From positions 1 through 41,609 of the forward strand of contig NW_006763140.1 in assembly GCF_000264905.1 (NCBI RefSeq): a stretch of DNA of 41,609 bases, written 5' to 3'. Shown piece by piece: positions 9,152 to 21,462 of the stretch (within the stretch, counting starts at the first letter, position 1; each line of letters starts with the position of its first letter). Below the pieces are notes generated by a model, which did not search any database, had not been told where the DNA came from, and saw only the letters and a program-made list of their open reading frames with translations. A program made the position numbers and the translations under genes. Source of the stretch: Stereum hirsutum FP-91666 SS1 (Eukaryota; Basidiomycota; Agaricomycetes; Russulales; Stereaceae).

Positions 9152-11205
9152 TTACTGATCCGCCTTCACCTTGGCCGTTTCGACCCAATACGAGCCGTCT
9201 GGGTAGCCAAACTCCTCGAAACTCGATGTATGCATCTCAACACTAAGCAGCCATACGATCGGTGATCTTGAAAGAGCCAAAACAAGAGAAAAAGTCGCAC
9301 CTATATCCCCCCTCAGGATCAGTTGGCACATTGTATCGGCCATGTTCGCTAATAGAGCACGGATAGACGAAATGTTCGTGGAGATGATCCGCGAATTCGA
9401 GCACGTTGCGCTCCATTGAGCCGGAAATGGCGACGTAATCGATTAGACTGGTTTATTGGTTAGTCGATTGGTGAAGCATCTGAGTAAACATGAGACTGAG
9501 ATAAAAGAGATGGCTACGCTTACCATAGGTGAACGGCGTATTCGCAGAGACCAACGCCACCTGCATGTGGGCAGACGGGGATGCCGAACCTGGTACCGAA
9601 GAGAGATCGTCAGTCTTGGTTTGACAGACAATATAATGCGACATACTTGGCAGCCATAAGCATTACACTCAACACCTCACTGACGCCCGCAAGACGACAC
9701 GCGTCAATTTGGCAAACATCAATAGCATCTGCTTGAAATAGCTGCTTGAACACCATTCTGTTATGCGCATGCTCGCCCGTGGCTACACCTATTCCGTGGG
9801 GTTTGAGAGCCTTACGGATTGCGGCGTGTCCGAGAATATCATCTGGGGCTGTCGGCTCCTCGATGAACCTCCAAATGCGGCTGTAAGCACCTCCATCGAT
9901 GCACAGAGAAGAGGCGGAAGAGGAACACACCATGGCTTAATCTCAGCCAACCCCTTCGTCCACTCAATCGCGTCCCCAACATCCCAAACCTGATTTGCAT
10001 CCATCATAATCACTGACCCAGTCCCACCGGCATTCTTGCCCTCGAGCGATGAGTCCCCAGGATCCGTGACCAAACGGCTCTCAGGGAAATACTGAGGGTC
10101 GTCGATGATGGAACGTATGAGCTTGCCGCGACGAAGGTCGGAGAGTCGATTCGTGCCCACTTTCATTTTGAAGTGATTGAAGCCACGAGCGACAGCGGCT
10201 TTCATTAGTTTTGATACTTTATCGTCGGAGTATCCTAGAGAGTTATTGTAGAGAAGTGTCAGTCGCTAAGAATAGAGAAGAATGAGCGGAAAGCGGGAGA
10301 CAAACCCATCCAGCCGGCTGATGTGACGTAGGCAGGATATCTAGCATACGAAAATAAATGTATGAATACATATATAGACAAGAAAAGAAGTACGAGTGAA
10401 CGACTGACCCAACTTCGCGTACCTTCTCTTCACGTACCTTTTTTGTTGCCTCCTTCGCCTTCAACATTTCCAAAGCTTCATCCGGCGTAAGAGCATCCGT
10501 GATATAGCGGAACGTTGTAGCATTCACCAGCTCCTCCTAGGGATGGTATAACCATGGGTCACGATAGGTTTGAACAAGCCACAACGAAATGTACCGGGGT
10601 GAAATCCACGACAAGCTTCCACAGTGGCTTCTTCTTCGCGCGAGCATAGAGATCCCACAAGGCATTGTCGACCGCACCGGTAGCTATATGAATCACGCCC
10701 TTCTCTGGACCGATCCTATGACCCCAATCGATATCAGAGTTAGCGTATAGCGCTCCACAAGAAGCATAGCTGACCATCGCAGCTGAGAGTCTGCGGTTAG
10801 ATATTCCCAAGCTTGCCCCATGTTAGCGAAAAGAGGCTCGATCTCCTTATTTACGAGACGGCTTGCGACCTCTTTGATGGCTGAACACACCTGTCCATAG
10901 TCCATACATCAGGGCTTCAGTACAGGTATGTATGTAAATGATTCGAGCAGCTTACAATATCGGTGCCACGGCCGATGGTGAATGTCAAGCCGTGCCCGAC
11001 AAGTGTTGATGATGAAGTGTAGAGAGTCACATATGCGGCGGAGTAGTCGCAGTCTGTGTTCCTGCAGTCGCACATACGATTCATATCTTGACGCACGGTC
11101 AGTCACTCATACAATGGTTCGCACTCACATCGCATCTGTGCCGTCTCCCGATAACGACGTAGGGAAACAAACGTCTATGCTCGAGTACTTGAACATCGTC
11201 GCCAT
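9152..11205 (-). CDS. L-fuconate dehydratase-like enolase-superfamily protein (ENOSF1 type)
   Basis: Eleven exons on the minus strand: 11129-11205, 10956-11061, 10775-10890, 10595-10715, 10409-10536, 10306-10340, 9931-10234, 9647-9868, 9524-9589, 9301-9447 and 9152-9221, giving 463 residues, close to family length. Diagnostic motifs: [59 protein letters not shown]. The catalytic set is complete: base Lys219 in FKMKVG, metal ligands Asp273 (MMDANQ), Glu of IEEP (299/300) and Glu328 (GVATGEH), and the Asp351-His378 dyad (QIDACR, CPHAGG). Such enzymes dehydrate a sugar acid (L-fuconate in characterised members) to the 2-keto-3-deoxy acid; the exact substrate here is inferred. ATG at 11203-11205 gives [18 protein letters not shown], matching the family start. 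Nothing suggests decay. Confidence 0.92.
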
Positions 11206-14200
11206 ATGATCGGAAATCGTTGAGTGTCAATGCTTACCGTGCGTCTCAAAGTGAGTGATCATGGTCATCGTGGTCGAGTTCAGTGAACATAGGGAAGAAG
11301 AAGGCGCGTAAGCTGCTTATAAGTAGCGGGTCCTACTGATGGCTCCGATTTCGTACACCATTACGGCCCGGCCTACCTCATGACTGGAGTCGGTTCTGCT
11401 GTCCAGACTTTACGCCACTCATAGCTGGTGTGGCAACGAAAGGAAGAAGAATTCAAATGAGTCCAGAATTTGAGAAGCCAGAGGGGGTGGGCTGAAGCAA
11501 GGCGAAGACGAAAATGAGGGAAGATGGCAGACTCGACGAGCATATTCAGCACAACATCCATTGCATATGACCAGCCGAAATTTTCTAACAGTGCGCAGAC
11601 ATCCCCTATTTCAATAGACAGGCCAAGGTTCTGTGTTATATCCCATTCCTAGCTCGTGAGTGGTGGAGAAATATAACCTAGAAAGTATATTAAACTCACG
11701 CTAGATAGAGAGAGTGGAGCAAGTCTCTTGACCATCTGCTGAAGACGCGTACTTTGCGTTTTCCACCACCACAATAGTGAAAACAGCGATACGCTCTCTG
11801 TTGCCGTACCATATACAATTTCTCTCTAGAAAACGGGTAAAGTGCAGAATATGAAACCTCTTCAGATGTCGTGTGACGTCTAGTCAAACGCTATAACACA
11901 AACCAAGATCGGAGACAGGTTCCAAGCAAGTGAAAGGGTTCTCCAGAGTAGAAGGTATGCCGCGATACTGCGTGTGAGGGTGATCGAGCGGTCAGACACG
12001 AGTGATTGAGGTCGAAGTGGGAGTTGAGACAGATAGTTGGGCAAAGTACGAGGTTGGGAACGCCGGTCGAGGAAGAGGCAAAAATGCAAGAGAGACGTAT
12101 GACAACCGAACCGAACCGCCAGACTCGAAACTTTAGGTGATAAGTCTCGTCTCGCTCCACACCAAAATAGGGCACATTGAAAGTACGAAATAGGGAATTA
12201 TATATGATCGTCCATCGGGGCAATAGACCAAGGCCGAGTTGACCCAACTAAATGCATCTGTGACAAACGCACTAATATAATGAGAATAAGCATAGGTCGC
12301 GACTGTCTTCCGCTAGGGAGTAGCACAAGAGAATCCACGAGAGCATTATGATGAGCTTCACTGCGAATGGAGGTCCAGATTACATTCCCTATGACCTAAC
12401 GATCCAAACTTGGAGCACGAAGTTGATGTGACCGTCCGACACTCGAACGGTGACCACCATTGAAGGGAGAGCCATAAAAAACGAAAGATTGGAAGCCCTA
12501 CATCGTCATGCCATGAGAATAGCAAACAAACCTGAGACTTGGAGGATAGATCGAGGTAATGCCTTCGAGGTTGAGCCTGACGAGTCTCAGCGGATTCCCT
12601 CTAAGTGGGTGAGAAGCGTGCATGGCGGGAGTAACGAGACCTCAAAAGGTCAAGTAAGAGCACTTTCAAAGCCGTAGGGAGACCCAGTATAGCCATGAGC
12701 GAGATACCGAGGGCGATGAGGTTATGAGAGACGAGAGGAAAGTACGCACGATCTTGGCACGATCTGCGCGCTGGAGATTTAGAAAGTCTTATCAGATCGG
12801 GATGGCTCGCGTGGCGTCGACCGCGTGGCCTGGCCTCGCCACACTGATTTGTTCCCGTCGTCCTTCCGCCTCCGAGTCCAAGACTCCAAGTTCACGACCT
12901 TGTCAGGACCTCTTCAAGTTCAACGGTGGACCTTCTGCATCTTGACACCACTACTCGACACAATATCTTGAAGGAGAGATCTGGGGTAATGGATATCACT
13001 AGGCCTGCACTGTTAGTGACAGTGTAACTCAACGCTTGGACGCTTAACAAGGAGCGTCGTCGAAACACGCTCGTCGCCCCTTTCAGCACCCTATTTTGTC
13101 TCTCTTGTGAAAGCCTGGTATTTTATTCTTTCTTGAAGACGACCGGACCACTCTAACTCATACTCTGTCTTGTTTCGAAGCGATAAACGCCATCGAGTGA
13201 GGTACGAATGTGTACGCAGCGAGTCATGTCCGACGTTGGAGACTTTCCGGATGCAGTGGATGGACTAGACAATAGATGGATCCCTACAGTACGCTCTTCA
13301 CCCTCATCATTCTTTCGTAGTAATTCATGGGAGTTGTGCTTAGGCTCAGCATCTCTCGACGCGCCTGAACGCGACATCGTATGCACTATTCACTCCTTCT
13401 CAGATTCTGTACACCTTTGCTCACGCGCTCTACGTATGATAGTGCTCGAGCTTGACCTGTTGGGCCCTCAAAACTCCTGGAATGCACCATCCACTCTCCC
13501 ACTTCGAAGACATTTCGTCCTATCAAACGGCCCAATAACCCGACGCTCATTCTTCCTTGGAGCATAACGACCCGCAAGTCTACTCATGCTCGCCTCTCAA
13601 TCATCTTCTCTCCATTATCATCCAATTATGGATTATGTCGAATACAAACCGCTCATCCTCTGACATCCGCATGTTTACCTGTGCTTCCACCTTTTGTTCC
13701 TCAGTGCCAGAGCTAAGCCTCGCCACCTTCCTCGACATCTGGGTTTCCCCTCGTATCTCCCCTTATTGCTCTACGCCACAGTGAAGTCAAAAGTTACGGA
13801 CGAGCACGCATCTGTATACTCGGATGTCGTTCCTCCACTCGACCTCGCTTTCGCAAATCAACCGTATGCATTCTCGACTGAGAAAGCACTATCTAGTTAT
13901 ATACACCCGCTGTCTTACCTCCGGTGGACGCTGGCACTCAACATCAGATAGAAATAGACGCCCCAATCCTCGACAACAACACGTTCTCCATCCATTCCCT
14001 TCCAAAAAATATCGGCCTCTCACCCACCTCTTTCCCTTTCCCTCTCACTCCCTCTCCCTCCGCTGCCACTAGACTCGTACACCTGACTAGTAGGATGAAA
14101 TAAGGCGAAGAGGGTGGTGAAGAGGCAGGAGAGCAAAGAACGATGTATTAGGGGGACAGGGGTGCGGAGAAGAGAGACAAAGCGGATGTTTGGCACTGGT

Positions 14201-15279
14201 GATGGAGGTGAGGCATTCTCCTAAGGGTATTCCAGGTTCGTCTCCGTAACTTTAGACTGCGCCTCATTATTGAGCATTCTTGCGTTACCTTTCTACCAGA
14301 CCGAGATGTCCCTGATCGCCGTCAGGAGGAAGTGTTGCTGGTGCTGTTGGGAGTTGTACCGCCGCTTGCACCGTAATCCTCAGGACTCAAGCGCGGGTTC
14401 GACGAGTAGTCGGGCACAGTCCAACGGCTGTCCGACCGTTGTCCTTCCAGGAAGTCACGGCACCATCTACCCATTGTATCCGCCCCAGGTCGGAATCCCC
14501 GTGTGTGTTTCGTTTTCATTGCGTGATTCTTAGAATAATGTCAACACCTTGAGATCGGACAACTGAAATGGTGCTGGCGTTGGCGGTGCCGCTCCTTCCG
14601 ATTTAGTATCTCAGCGTTTGTCCAGAGGGTCGACGAAATCCGCCATACCCACACTCGCGCCAGGTTCACGAGCGATGACGAAGGAGAAGGACATGATATC
14701 GTCCGTGTTCTCAATTGCACCGCACGGCTCGGAATTCTTGCTGCGTTGTAACCTTTTGTCTCGCACTATACTTAGAAATGCATCGCGTGCGTAGCCCGGG
14801 GAGATAGATTCTTCGGGCGCTCGAAACATGAGAAGCACCATCATTTGCTCGCCGTTGACACGTAAAGCAAAAGCTCAGAGCAGGCGGTTGGGCAGTTATA
14901 CTGATAGTGAGCCACTCAATGAAATTCATGGCCCATAATTGTTCGATGGGCGATCATGCAAACCGTCTGCACAGAGGAGGAAGGGTTGTGCTTGTGGAGA
15001 CACGACACCGTGAAGGGATACGGCCGTAACGGCGTGGCACGCACTCGGGGGTAAAGTCACAATTATCTCGAAAATAAGACAACAGACATGAGCGGAGGCG
15101 AGTACGATGTACACAAGAGGACCACCAAGAAGACTAAACAGGTATAGATGTACGATGAGATGAAACCTAAAGATAGAACGTAAAACGGGTCAGGACCCAC
15201 GCATGAAAAAAGGCCAATGCCTGGAAAACGGACGAAGGAAGACGGTCAAACGCACCATGTATGTACATGCCAAGAGGAA
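11206..15279. other. 4-kb gap without a supported gene
   Basis: Unusually long for this window. It contains many short frames on both strands (for example 11891-12247 minus, 13208-13567 plus, 13694-13951 plus and 14611-14844 minus), but none shows a family motif, consistent frame-linked exons or a clear splice series. The dehydratase promoter must lie at its left end and the 3' end of the carrier gene at its right end. Decayed genes, a non-coding RNA or old transposon sequence are possible; I cannot place any of them. Confidence 0.4.
11316..11323 (-). promoter_or_regulatory. Candidate TATA-like element of the dehydratase gene
   Basis: CTTATAAG, a palindromic TATA-like word about 111 bp upstream of the dehydratase ATG on the minus strand. 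Position and sequence are plausible; no other support. Confidence 0.3.
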
Positions 15280-17702
15280 CTAAATCTCGTATCGGAAGCT
15301 ATACAATAGTTGTCAGTGCCTTGCTCCTCGCAAAACAATCAAACAAGGAGGATATACTCACTGAGGATTTTCTAGATCTGTCATATCCTGCTCTCCGTTG
15401 ATCGCCCCGAGCTGTACTCTCTGTTCCTCGGTGATACCCTCCTTCTCAGCTACCCGTTCCCGCTTCTTGTTCTGCAATACGTAGTATGTCCTCCAAGCTA
15501 CAGCCAAACGTCAATCGTTGTCTTTTGTTAGCGGATACACCTCGTAAACGATGAGAGAAAGGTCGAGGCTGCGTACCAAGAAGCATCCAGAACTGCACAA
15601 AGGCAAGGACTGCACAAGCGATGAGCGCAGGGACATATCGTGGCGCATCCTTCGCCTGGAACATCTGAGCACCGATGGCGTTCCCAACGCAGTAGCCGAT
15701 GAACATGATGGTGCTGACGACGGACTTCTTGGTACGTCCGGCGACATTCGAAGCGACAAAGGTCCAGATAACTAAAAAGAGTGTAGTCAGGAGTTAGTCC
15801 TCACGTCGACAAAAACGGCCGAGAACGAAAGGTAAAACCGAAAGCGGGAGAGTACAACTTACGAAGGCCGTTGATATTGCCCGTTACACTCATGAGGTAA
15901 AGGCCCCACTTCGACCAGAGGTACTTTGACTCGGCAGGAAGTAGGCCAACGCCGAGCAGACCGACGAACAGGGGGACGGTAGAGGCCATCATGATCCAGA
16001 AGCGAATGTTCTTGCGCTTGAGGGAGAGCCAGCCGATCGAAAGGAACCAGATAACGGATAGGGCGTTACGTGGAATGGTTCCTTCGAGGAGAGTCTGTCG
16101 GTCAAAGAAAATAGGGATCAGATCTGCGTTCACGAAAAGCGAGATCGGGAAGGACACATGAGATATCAAGATGGCGGTACATACATCGAGATTGCTGAAC
16201 CCGAAGGAGACGTAGACCAAGTTACCGAAGGTCGTCAATCCTCCGTTAGGTAGCGCCGAAACGATGACGATGACGAAAATGAACCAAGTCTATCCATACA
16301 GCAATTAAGTTATACCGGCAGTATCCAACGCATGGCCAGAAAAAGGAACGTACCTGTGGATCTGCGAGAGCCTCCCAAGCCTGGTACTTCTTCCACGCCT
16401 TCTTCTGTCTGTCCGAACCAGTCTGGTCGACTGCAATACGAGCCGCAGCCATCCTCTTCTCATCAGCCGAGAGCCACATGACTTCGCGAGGGGTTCCGAG
16501 GAGGAAGAAAACGAAGAACGAGAGGACGATAGTAATTCCACCGAGGAAGAATGAGATCCTGCAGCAGCAAACGTACCGCAGAGCGTTAGACATGACAAAA
16601 TAATGAGGAATAATGAACGTACCCTTTCCAGGCGGCGAGACCCCCATGGCTTTGGGCATGTCTTCCGATACCATACATGCAAAGATCGTTGATAATGGCA
16701 AACCCGGCGTTTGCGGATGCCCAGATGAGGAAACGCATCGTATGCTATGATGGAAAACCGCCGTGAGTAGCTCTTAAGATTTCCACTCGATGATCATGTG
16801 GCGCGTACCTCACGCCGGGTATACCACGACGCAATGATGATGACGAACGCCGGGCTAGAGAAGTCCAGAAACAGGGGTCAGGCATTGGCTTGAGAAAGAC
16901 AGGAGGCCGAGCCCGAGGAACTACTCACGAGATGGTGCATTCAGCAGCTCCCTGGAGCGCGCGGAGAGCCATCAGATCTGCCCAGTCTTTTGCGAACGCA
17001 GTACACAGAACAATGACACCCCAGATGAAGATGAGGAAGGCAAGGGTCTTGCCAATGTTCACACGCTGCATCATCCAGTTCGCGGGCTACATACGAGCAC
17101 GATAAGTGGGTACACGGGAGACCACTGGGAGGCCTGAAGTACTCACGAATTCGCAGAGCAGATATGTGATGTACTGGAAGAGATACAGGTCAGTACTCGT
17201 GACTACGAATAACTTTAGAGGGTGTACGCACGAAGATGGTGGAAAGCCATGAATATTGCTGGCCGACGAGGTGGGTATCAGTCTTGATGCCGAACCTATG
17301 GACACCGTGAGTTCCTGAGAAGATGTGTAGCGAACCTGGGACTCACGTTGCTTGCGTACTCAGACCGGTCTTGTCTGCTTGTTGAACTCTATGACCGAGA
17401 CGTCCACTCAGCTCTCTACTCCAGCCCCAACAAAGGAATGCGCAACAAGAAACGAATGCGACTCACCCATAACAGACCCACATCAACGGAAGCAGATATC
17501 TGTCGACCTTCCTGAGCAGCCTCGTGAACTCCTCCTCCGAATACTGTCCCTGCGTTGCAGCTTTCGCGGTATCGACAGCCAAATCTTCGCCGTCGAGTGG
17601 TACTTCATTGATGACCGGATCCGAACTCTCAGATTTCTCCTTATTGAACGATGACTCCTGGGTATGCTGCCTCGTGACCATAGTTGGTGTTTGTCCAGAC
17701 AT
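15280..17702 (-). CDS. MFS transporter, Dal5-like anion:cation symporter family
   Basis: Thirteen exons on the minus strand: 17467-17702, 17347-17388, 17232-17295, 17147-17173, 16929-17086, 16809-16854, 16623-16744, 16354-16558, 16185-16289, 15863-16094, 15577-15771, 15362-15497 and 15280-15298, giving 528 residues. The chain shows the allantoate-permease (Dal5/Tna1) layout: acidic cytosolic N-terminus, KVDRYLLPLMW opening TM1, DTHLVGQQYSWLSTIFY, LRALQGAAECTISPAF, WYTRRE, AWKGISFFLGG, the central loop LSADEKRMAAARI, NVAGRTKKSVVSTIMFIGY near TM10, WRTYYVLQNKKRE and the family-typical C-terminus DLENP-x-FRY. Twelve membrane helices are expected. Known members carry allantoate, ureidosuccinate, nicotinate or other organic anions; the substrate here is unknown. 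The start at 17702 is the first ATG. Confidence 0.92.
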
Positions 17703-18597
17703 CAGAGGCGAAGACAACAAACCAAAGAGCGTAGAAATTGTCGAGAGTCAAAGAACGACAAGTTCGAGGTTCCCTGGAGATGCTGAAGGTCGCTTTACTG
17801 AACGCGCTTCAACTGAACTCGACAGAGGGATAGAGAGAAGCTAGCGAGCACCTGAGCATTCTCCAAGACTCGCTTCGCCGTGAGTGATATACGAAGCTAA
17901 AGCAGGCTATCGCGACGGCGCGCGTCACGGCGAGCCAGGGCGAGCGGGCGGTATGTTTCGGTTTTCGGCCACTAAAGGCACCCTGCACGGCCACAGTCCC
18001 GCATTTCAAGCTCCGATTCGTCTGTGTCTCAGCGACTGTGGCTGAAGCCCAAGTGCACTCTCATACCGATACTTGCCTCGTCCGCTCTACGTGCAAGAGG
18101 ATATTCAACTCTATACCGTTTTCCTGTAAGCTCAGATAACTGAAACTATTCGTGGCACAATAGATCCTTCCGAAAAAGAGGACATATGTTCCAGCGCTCA
18201 AGGATACCGCAACATCGATATCTCGGGCGTCTCGTCTCTGACCAGGACAAGGTTCAGTGGCCACACCCTGGCATCTGTGGGTCCACGTTTGGCCTCATTG
18301 AAGTGATCCGGTGCAGTGTTTTACGGAACTAAAAAGATTTGTGGACCTCACATACCAATAGTACGTAGTAAGGAAACACATCTGTCGGCGACAAAAATAG
18401 ATGTTCTGTACGCAACATCGCCTAGCGCATGCTAGCAAGATGGAAAGTCTCCGAGTAGACGCACACATATGTGCATGGAAGAAGAAGTAGAGCATCTGAT
18501 TGCGATACAATGGGATAAAAACACCGATACAATATTGTGCGAAACATACGGCGGGCTCTTTTGGCGCAGTACATCCTATGATGATCACAGCCGAAAT
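17703..18597. other. Intergenic, carrier promoter side
   Basis: Lies between the start of the carrier gene and the 3' end of the aminotransferase gene, both on the minus strand. It holds the carrier promoter. I see no coding family; frames such as 18061-18264 minus have no domain. Confidence 0.4.
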
Positions 18598-21008
18598 TCA
18601 CAAATCCTCCAGCACCTTCGCCATCCTCTTAATTCCCTCAACCATTTCGTCGCGCTACAAACATTCGTCAGCGCTCTTGTCGTCCAAAGAAACAAAACAC
18701 ACGAGGAAAGAGAAGTCGACGAAGACGTGAACTCACATCGACGAAACTGAACGCTAGCCTGAAAAAGGCGACGCCCTTCTCCCGCGGCGTCATAAGGTTT
18801 GTAGAAGACGGTTCCCCCTGGAAGGGCGTGTAGTACGTCCCTGGCGTCAATAGAACCTACTCGGAGTAAAGCAAACACCTGCTGTTAGTAGCTGCGTCAC
18901 TTCACACGAACATGGGCGAGGTGCGAAGGATGAATGGAAGGAGAGCGAGAGAGGAGAGGATGGGAATTATGGAATGAGACGAGGAGGATGACAAGGAAAA
19001 TACCTTCGCGTCAGCGAGCTTCTTCCAAGTTTGTGCGACCCATTCGTCTTCTGCGCTCGGTGGTGGAGGTTGTGAAGCGAGTATGGATTGGAAGGACGCC
19101 AAGTGAGAGAGGTGGAACTTGAGGTAGATAAACATTCCGGCCTGGAGGGAATACCGATCGTAATAATCAAGCGTTAGTTAAATAATCAGATGATACGGAG
19201 CGAAAGGAGAAAAGATAAGGTGGATTCTGGTGAACGTACCGCTGGAGGAGTAAAGCTAAATATCGGTTTCCTCTCCGTCGTGGTGGTGGACGAAACGCTC
19301 TTGAGGTACGCGTACGTCTCAATACTGCCACTCGGCGTATTCAGGTCGAAGTATTCGTTCAGGGCGTCGCACTGTAAAACATAGTCAGCGATGATGCGGA
19401 AGTGTACAATATGAACGTACCATCCAATCACGTCGCACCGCATAACTGTGGCGAAGATTCTGCAACCATTCGAGGTATCCATCAATGCCCCAGGATTGAA
19501 GGAGCTTGAGAACGATCGCCTGAAGATCGCATTCGGTAAACGATGAGGACTGAGTACGTGCCCAGACAGAACTAGAGATAGGAGAAGATATGGACGTACC
19601 TGGCTCCAACCGCTTGGCGCTTGAGACATAACCTCCGACCCGCGGAGTAGACGCTCAGCGAAAAGTGGGTTGCAAACAAAATAACCAAGACGACTTCCTG
19701 GGGCGATGGTCTACTCGAACCGAATAATTAAATAGAACACCTCATACAAACACGAAACAAGTCGGCACGTACCTTACTGAACGACTCTAACCGAATGACT
19801 CTGCCGTCCTCGTCGTACCTCAAGAAACTCGGCTCCAAGCTCGCTATGTCCAATTTCTCCAACGACGAATTGTCGGCACGAGAGTTCTCGGAAGGGAGCT
19901 TATACGCAGGAAGTTGAAGGAAGTAGTATGGGTCGTCTTCGACGATGATTATATCATGGCGTTTACAGATGTCGTAAATGACCTTTTTACGCGCCGCGGG
20001 CATCGTAGCGCCGGTCTATTGCACAACGTATCGGTTTTAGTGGACGTAGTGGGCATGTTATGGGGTAGATAGGAAGAAAAGAAAAGTTGACGAACTGGGT
20101 TCTGGCCCACCGGCACTGTATACAACACCCTTGGCCTCTTTCCTCTCATTCCTTCGTCCCACGAATTAATCACCTTTTCAAGTACCTCCGGCTTCATACC
20201 CTCCCCATCCATATCAATCGGCACGCCTTTAATCCCCATCGGAATCCATACTGCCTGTGCGCTCGGATAAGTATGTTCTTCAACCAAGACGGAGTCGCCT
20301 GGCTCCAGGAGGAGGGAAACGATCTTGTTCCATGCGTCGGTGTTGCCGGAGTTGAGCAAGATTTCGTAGTGGGAGGGGTGGAGAGGCTTAAAGATCTCGA
20401 GTGCGAGTTTGTGGAGCAAGGATACGAGGGCGGGGTTGCCGGAGACCTGACCTATGGGAGAAGATTGTCGGACGACACCGAGTTCAGTCGAGTTTGGAAG
20501 GCATGAGTCGAGGGTGGGGAGGTGAGAAATACGCAGGTAACGGACCGTATTGGAGATTGTCGGTAAGTTCCTTTGCGCCTGCCGAATCACTCACGGTGAG
20601 TGAAATATATTCTGGCGGGGGCGCATCGGGGTCTACTCGGGTATTGCTCTTGTATGCCTGGACTTCAACCGAATTGAACGGGAAGAAGTCTGGGTGGGGG
20701 AGACCTACATACACATACCGCCAAATACGTATACGAAGTCAGGGCTCGTTGACTTCGCGCAAGTATTGAAAGCCGTAAGACGTACCACCAGCGAGACTGA
20801 TCATCCCGTCGAGGGTCATGTATTGAAGAATATCCTTCAAAGGACTCTTCCCTCGGCTACGGCTTAGCGTATTGAGATGGTGAGCAAGATGAGAGAAGTC
20901 ATCCTTCGGCTCAGCGGTTGGACAAGAACTCGTGGGTTTCGTCGACGAAGCTGACGTTGCTGGAGGTGTGGCGAGGATGGGGGCGGTTTCTGGGAGTTCG
21001 ACAGCCAT
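18598..21008 (-). CDS. ARO8-type PLP-dependent aminotransferase (aromatic/2-aminoadipate class)
   Basis: Ten exons on the minus strand: 20786-21008, 20546-20704, 20096-20451, 19773-20015, 19600-19710, 19421-19519, 19240-19371, 19004-19141, 18737-18856 and 18598-18654, giving 545 residues. Fold type I landmarks in order: GKSPLKDILQY, ISLAGGLPHPDFFPF, a QYG motif with GNPALVSLL, SGNTDAWNKIVSLLL, EEHTYPSA, VLYTVPVGQNPTGATM, IIIVEDDPYYFLQ, and the PLP lysine in LESFSK|TIAPGSRLGY (Lys327, last residue of exon 4), then PGTYYTPFQGE and RLAFSFVD near the end. The pattern fits Aro8/Aro9 and AADAT-like enzymes that transaminate aromatic amino acids or 2-aminoadipate with 2-oxoglutarate; which one is not clear. 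An in-frame ATG at 21095 would add 29 residues. It is divergent from the esterase gene. Confidence 0.92.
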
Positions 21009-21462
21009 GACCAGAGAAAGACTTTGCGAGGAAAAAGACAAGACGAGGGGAAAGTTCGACTTCAATCTCGAAAGACATGCCTCTGAGCCCAGCATGCAGA
21101 CCTAGAAGATTTGACATCAAAACGAGAGTCGGCATTGTTCGCGTTCGTTGTGGCGAGGAAAGAACAAAGTGAAGACGTCTAAAATGCCGGCGGCCGCGCG
21201 GACGTAGCCGAGCCGGCGGCAACAGTCGGTATCGGGAAACGCCACTAAATCCGCTGCATACCGCCTCTCGCCACACGTACTCCATCCGCTCTCTCGCTTT
21301 TTGCGCTAGCTACTGAGCACGCCAGAAATAATAGTGCGATAACATATCTTCTTGAGGGTCATGGCTGCTCTCGGCTGGACGGACTTTACCTTCGTCTTTG
21401 ACTTTCCCCCATCACGACTTGCTTTTTCTTGAGCTTGCACTGAATAGCTTGTGTGGTACACG
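21009..21462. promoter_or_regulatory. Shared divergent promoter interval
   Basis: 454 bp separate the aminotransferase ATG (minus strand) from the esterase ATG (plus strand), so both promoters lie here. A GC-rich patch (GCCGGCGGCCGCGCGGACG near 21186, including a NotI-type GCGGCCGC) sits in the middle. No clear TATA box was found. Co-regulation is possible but untested. Confidence 0.5.

Noticed and set aside
11891..12247. 118-residue minus-strand frame in the 4-kb gap
   Set aside because: No domain, mixed composition and an overlapping frame of similar quality in the same strand; consistent with chance.
20571..20595. Intron starting at the GTGAGT in the aminotransferase (near 20594)
   Set aside because: The nearest usable acceptor would give an intron of only about 24 nt. 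Reading through keeps frame into ELTDNLQYG, so exon 2 continues to 20546.
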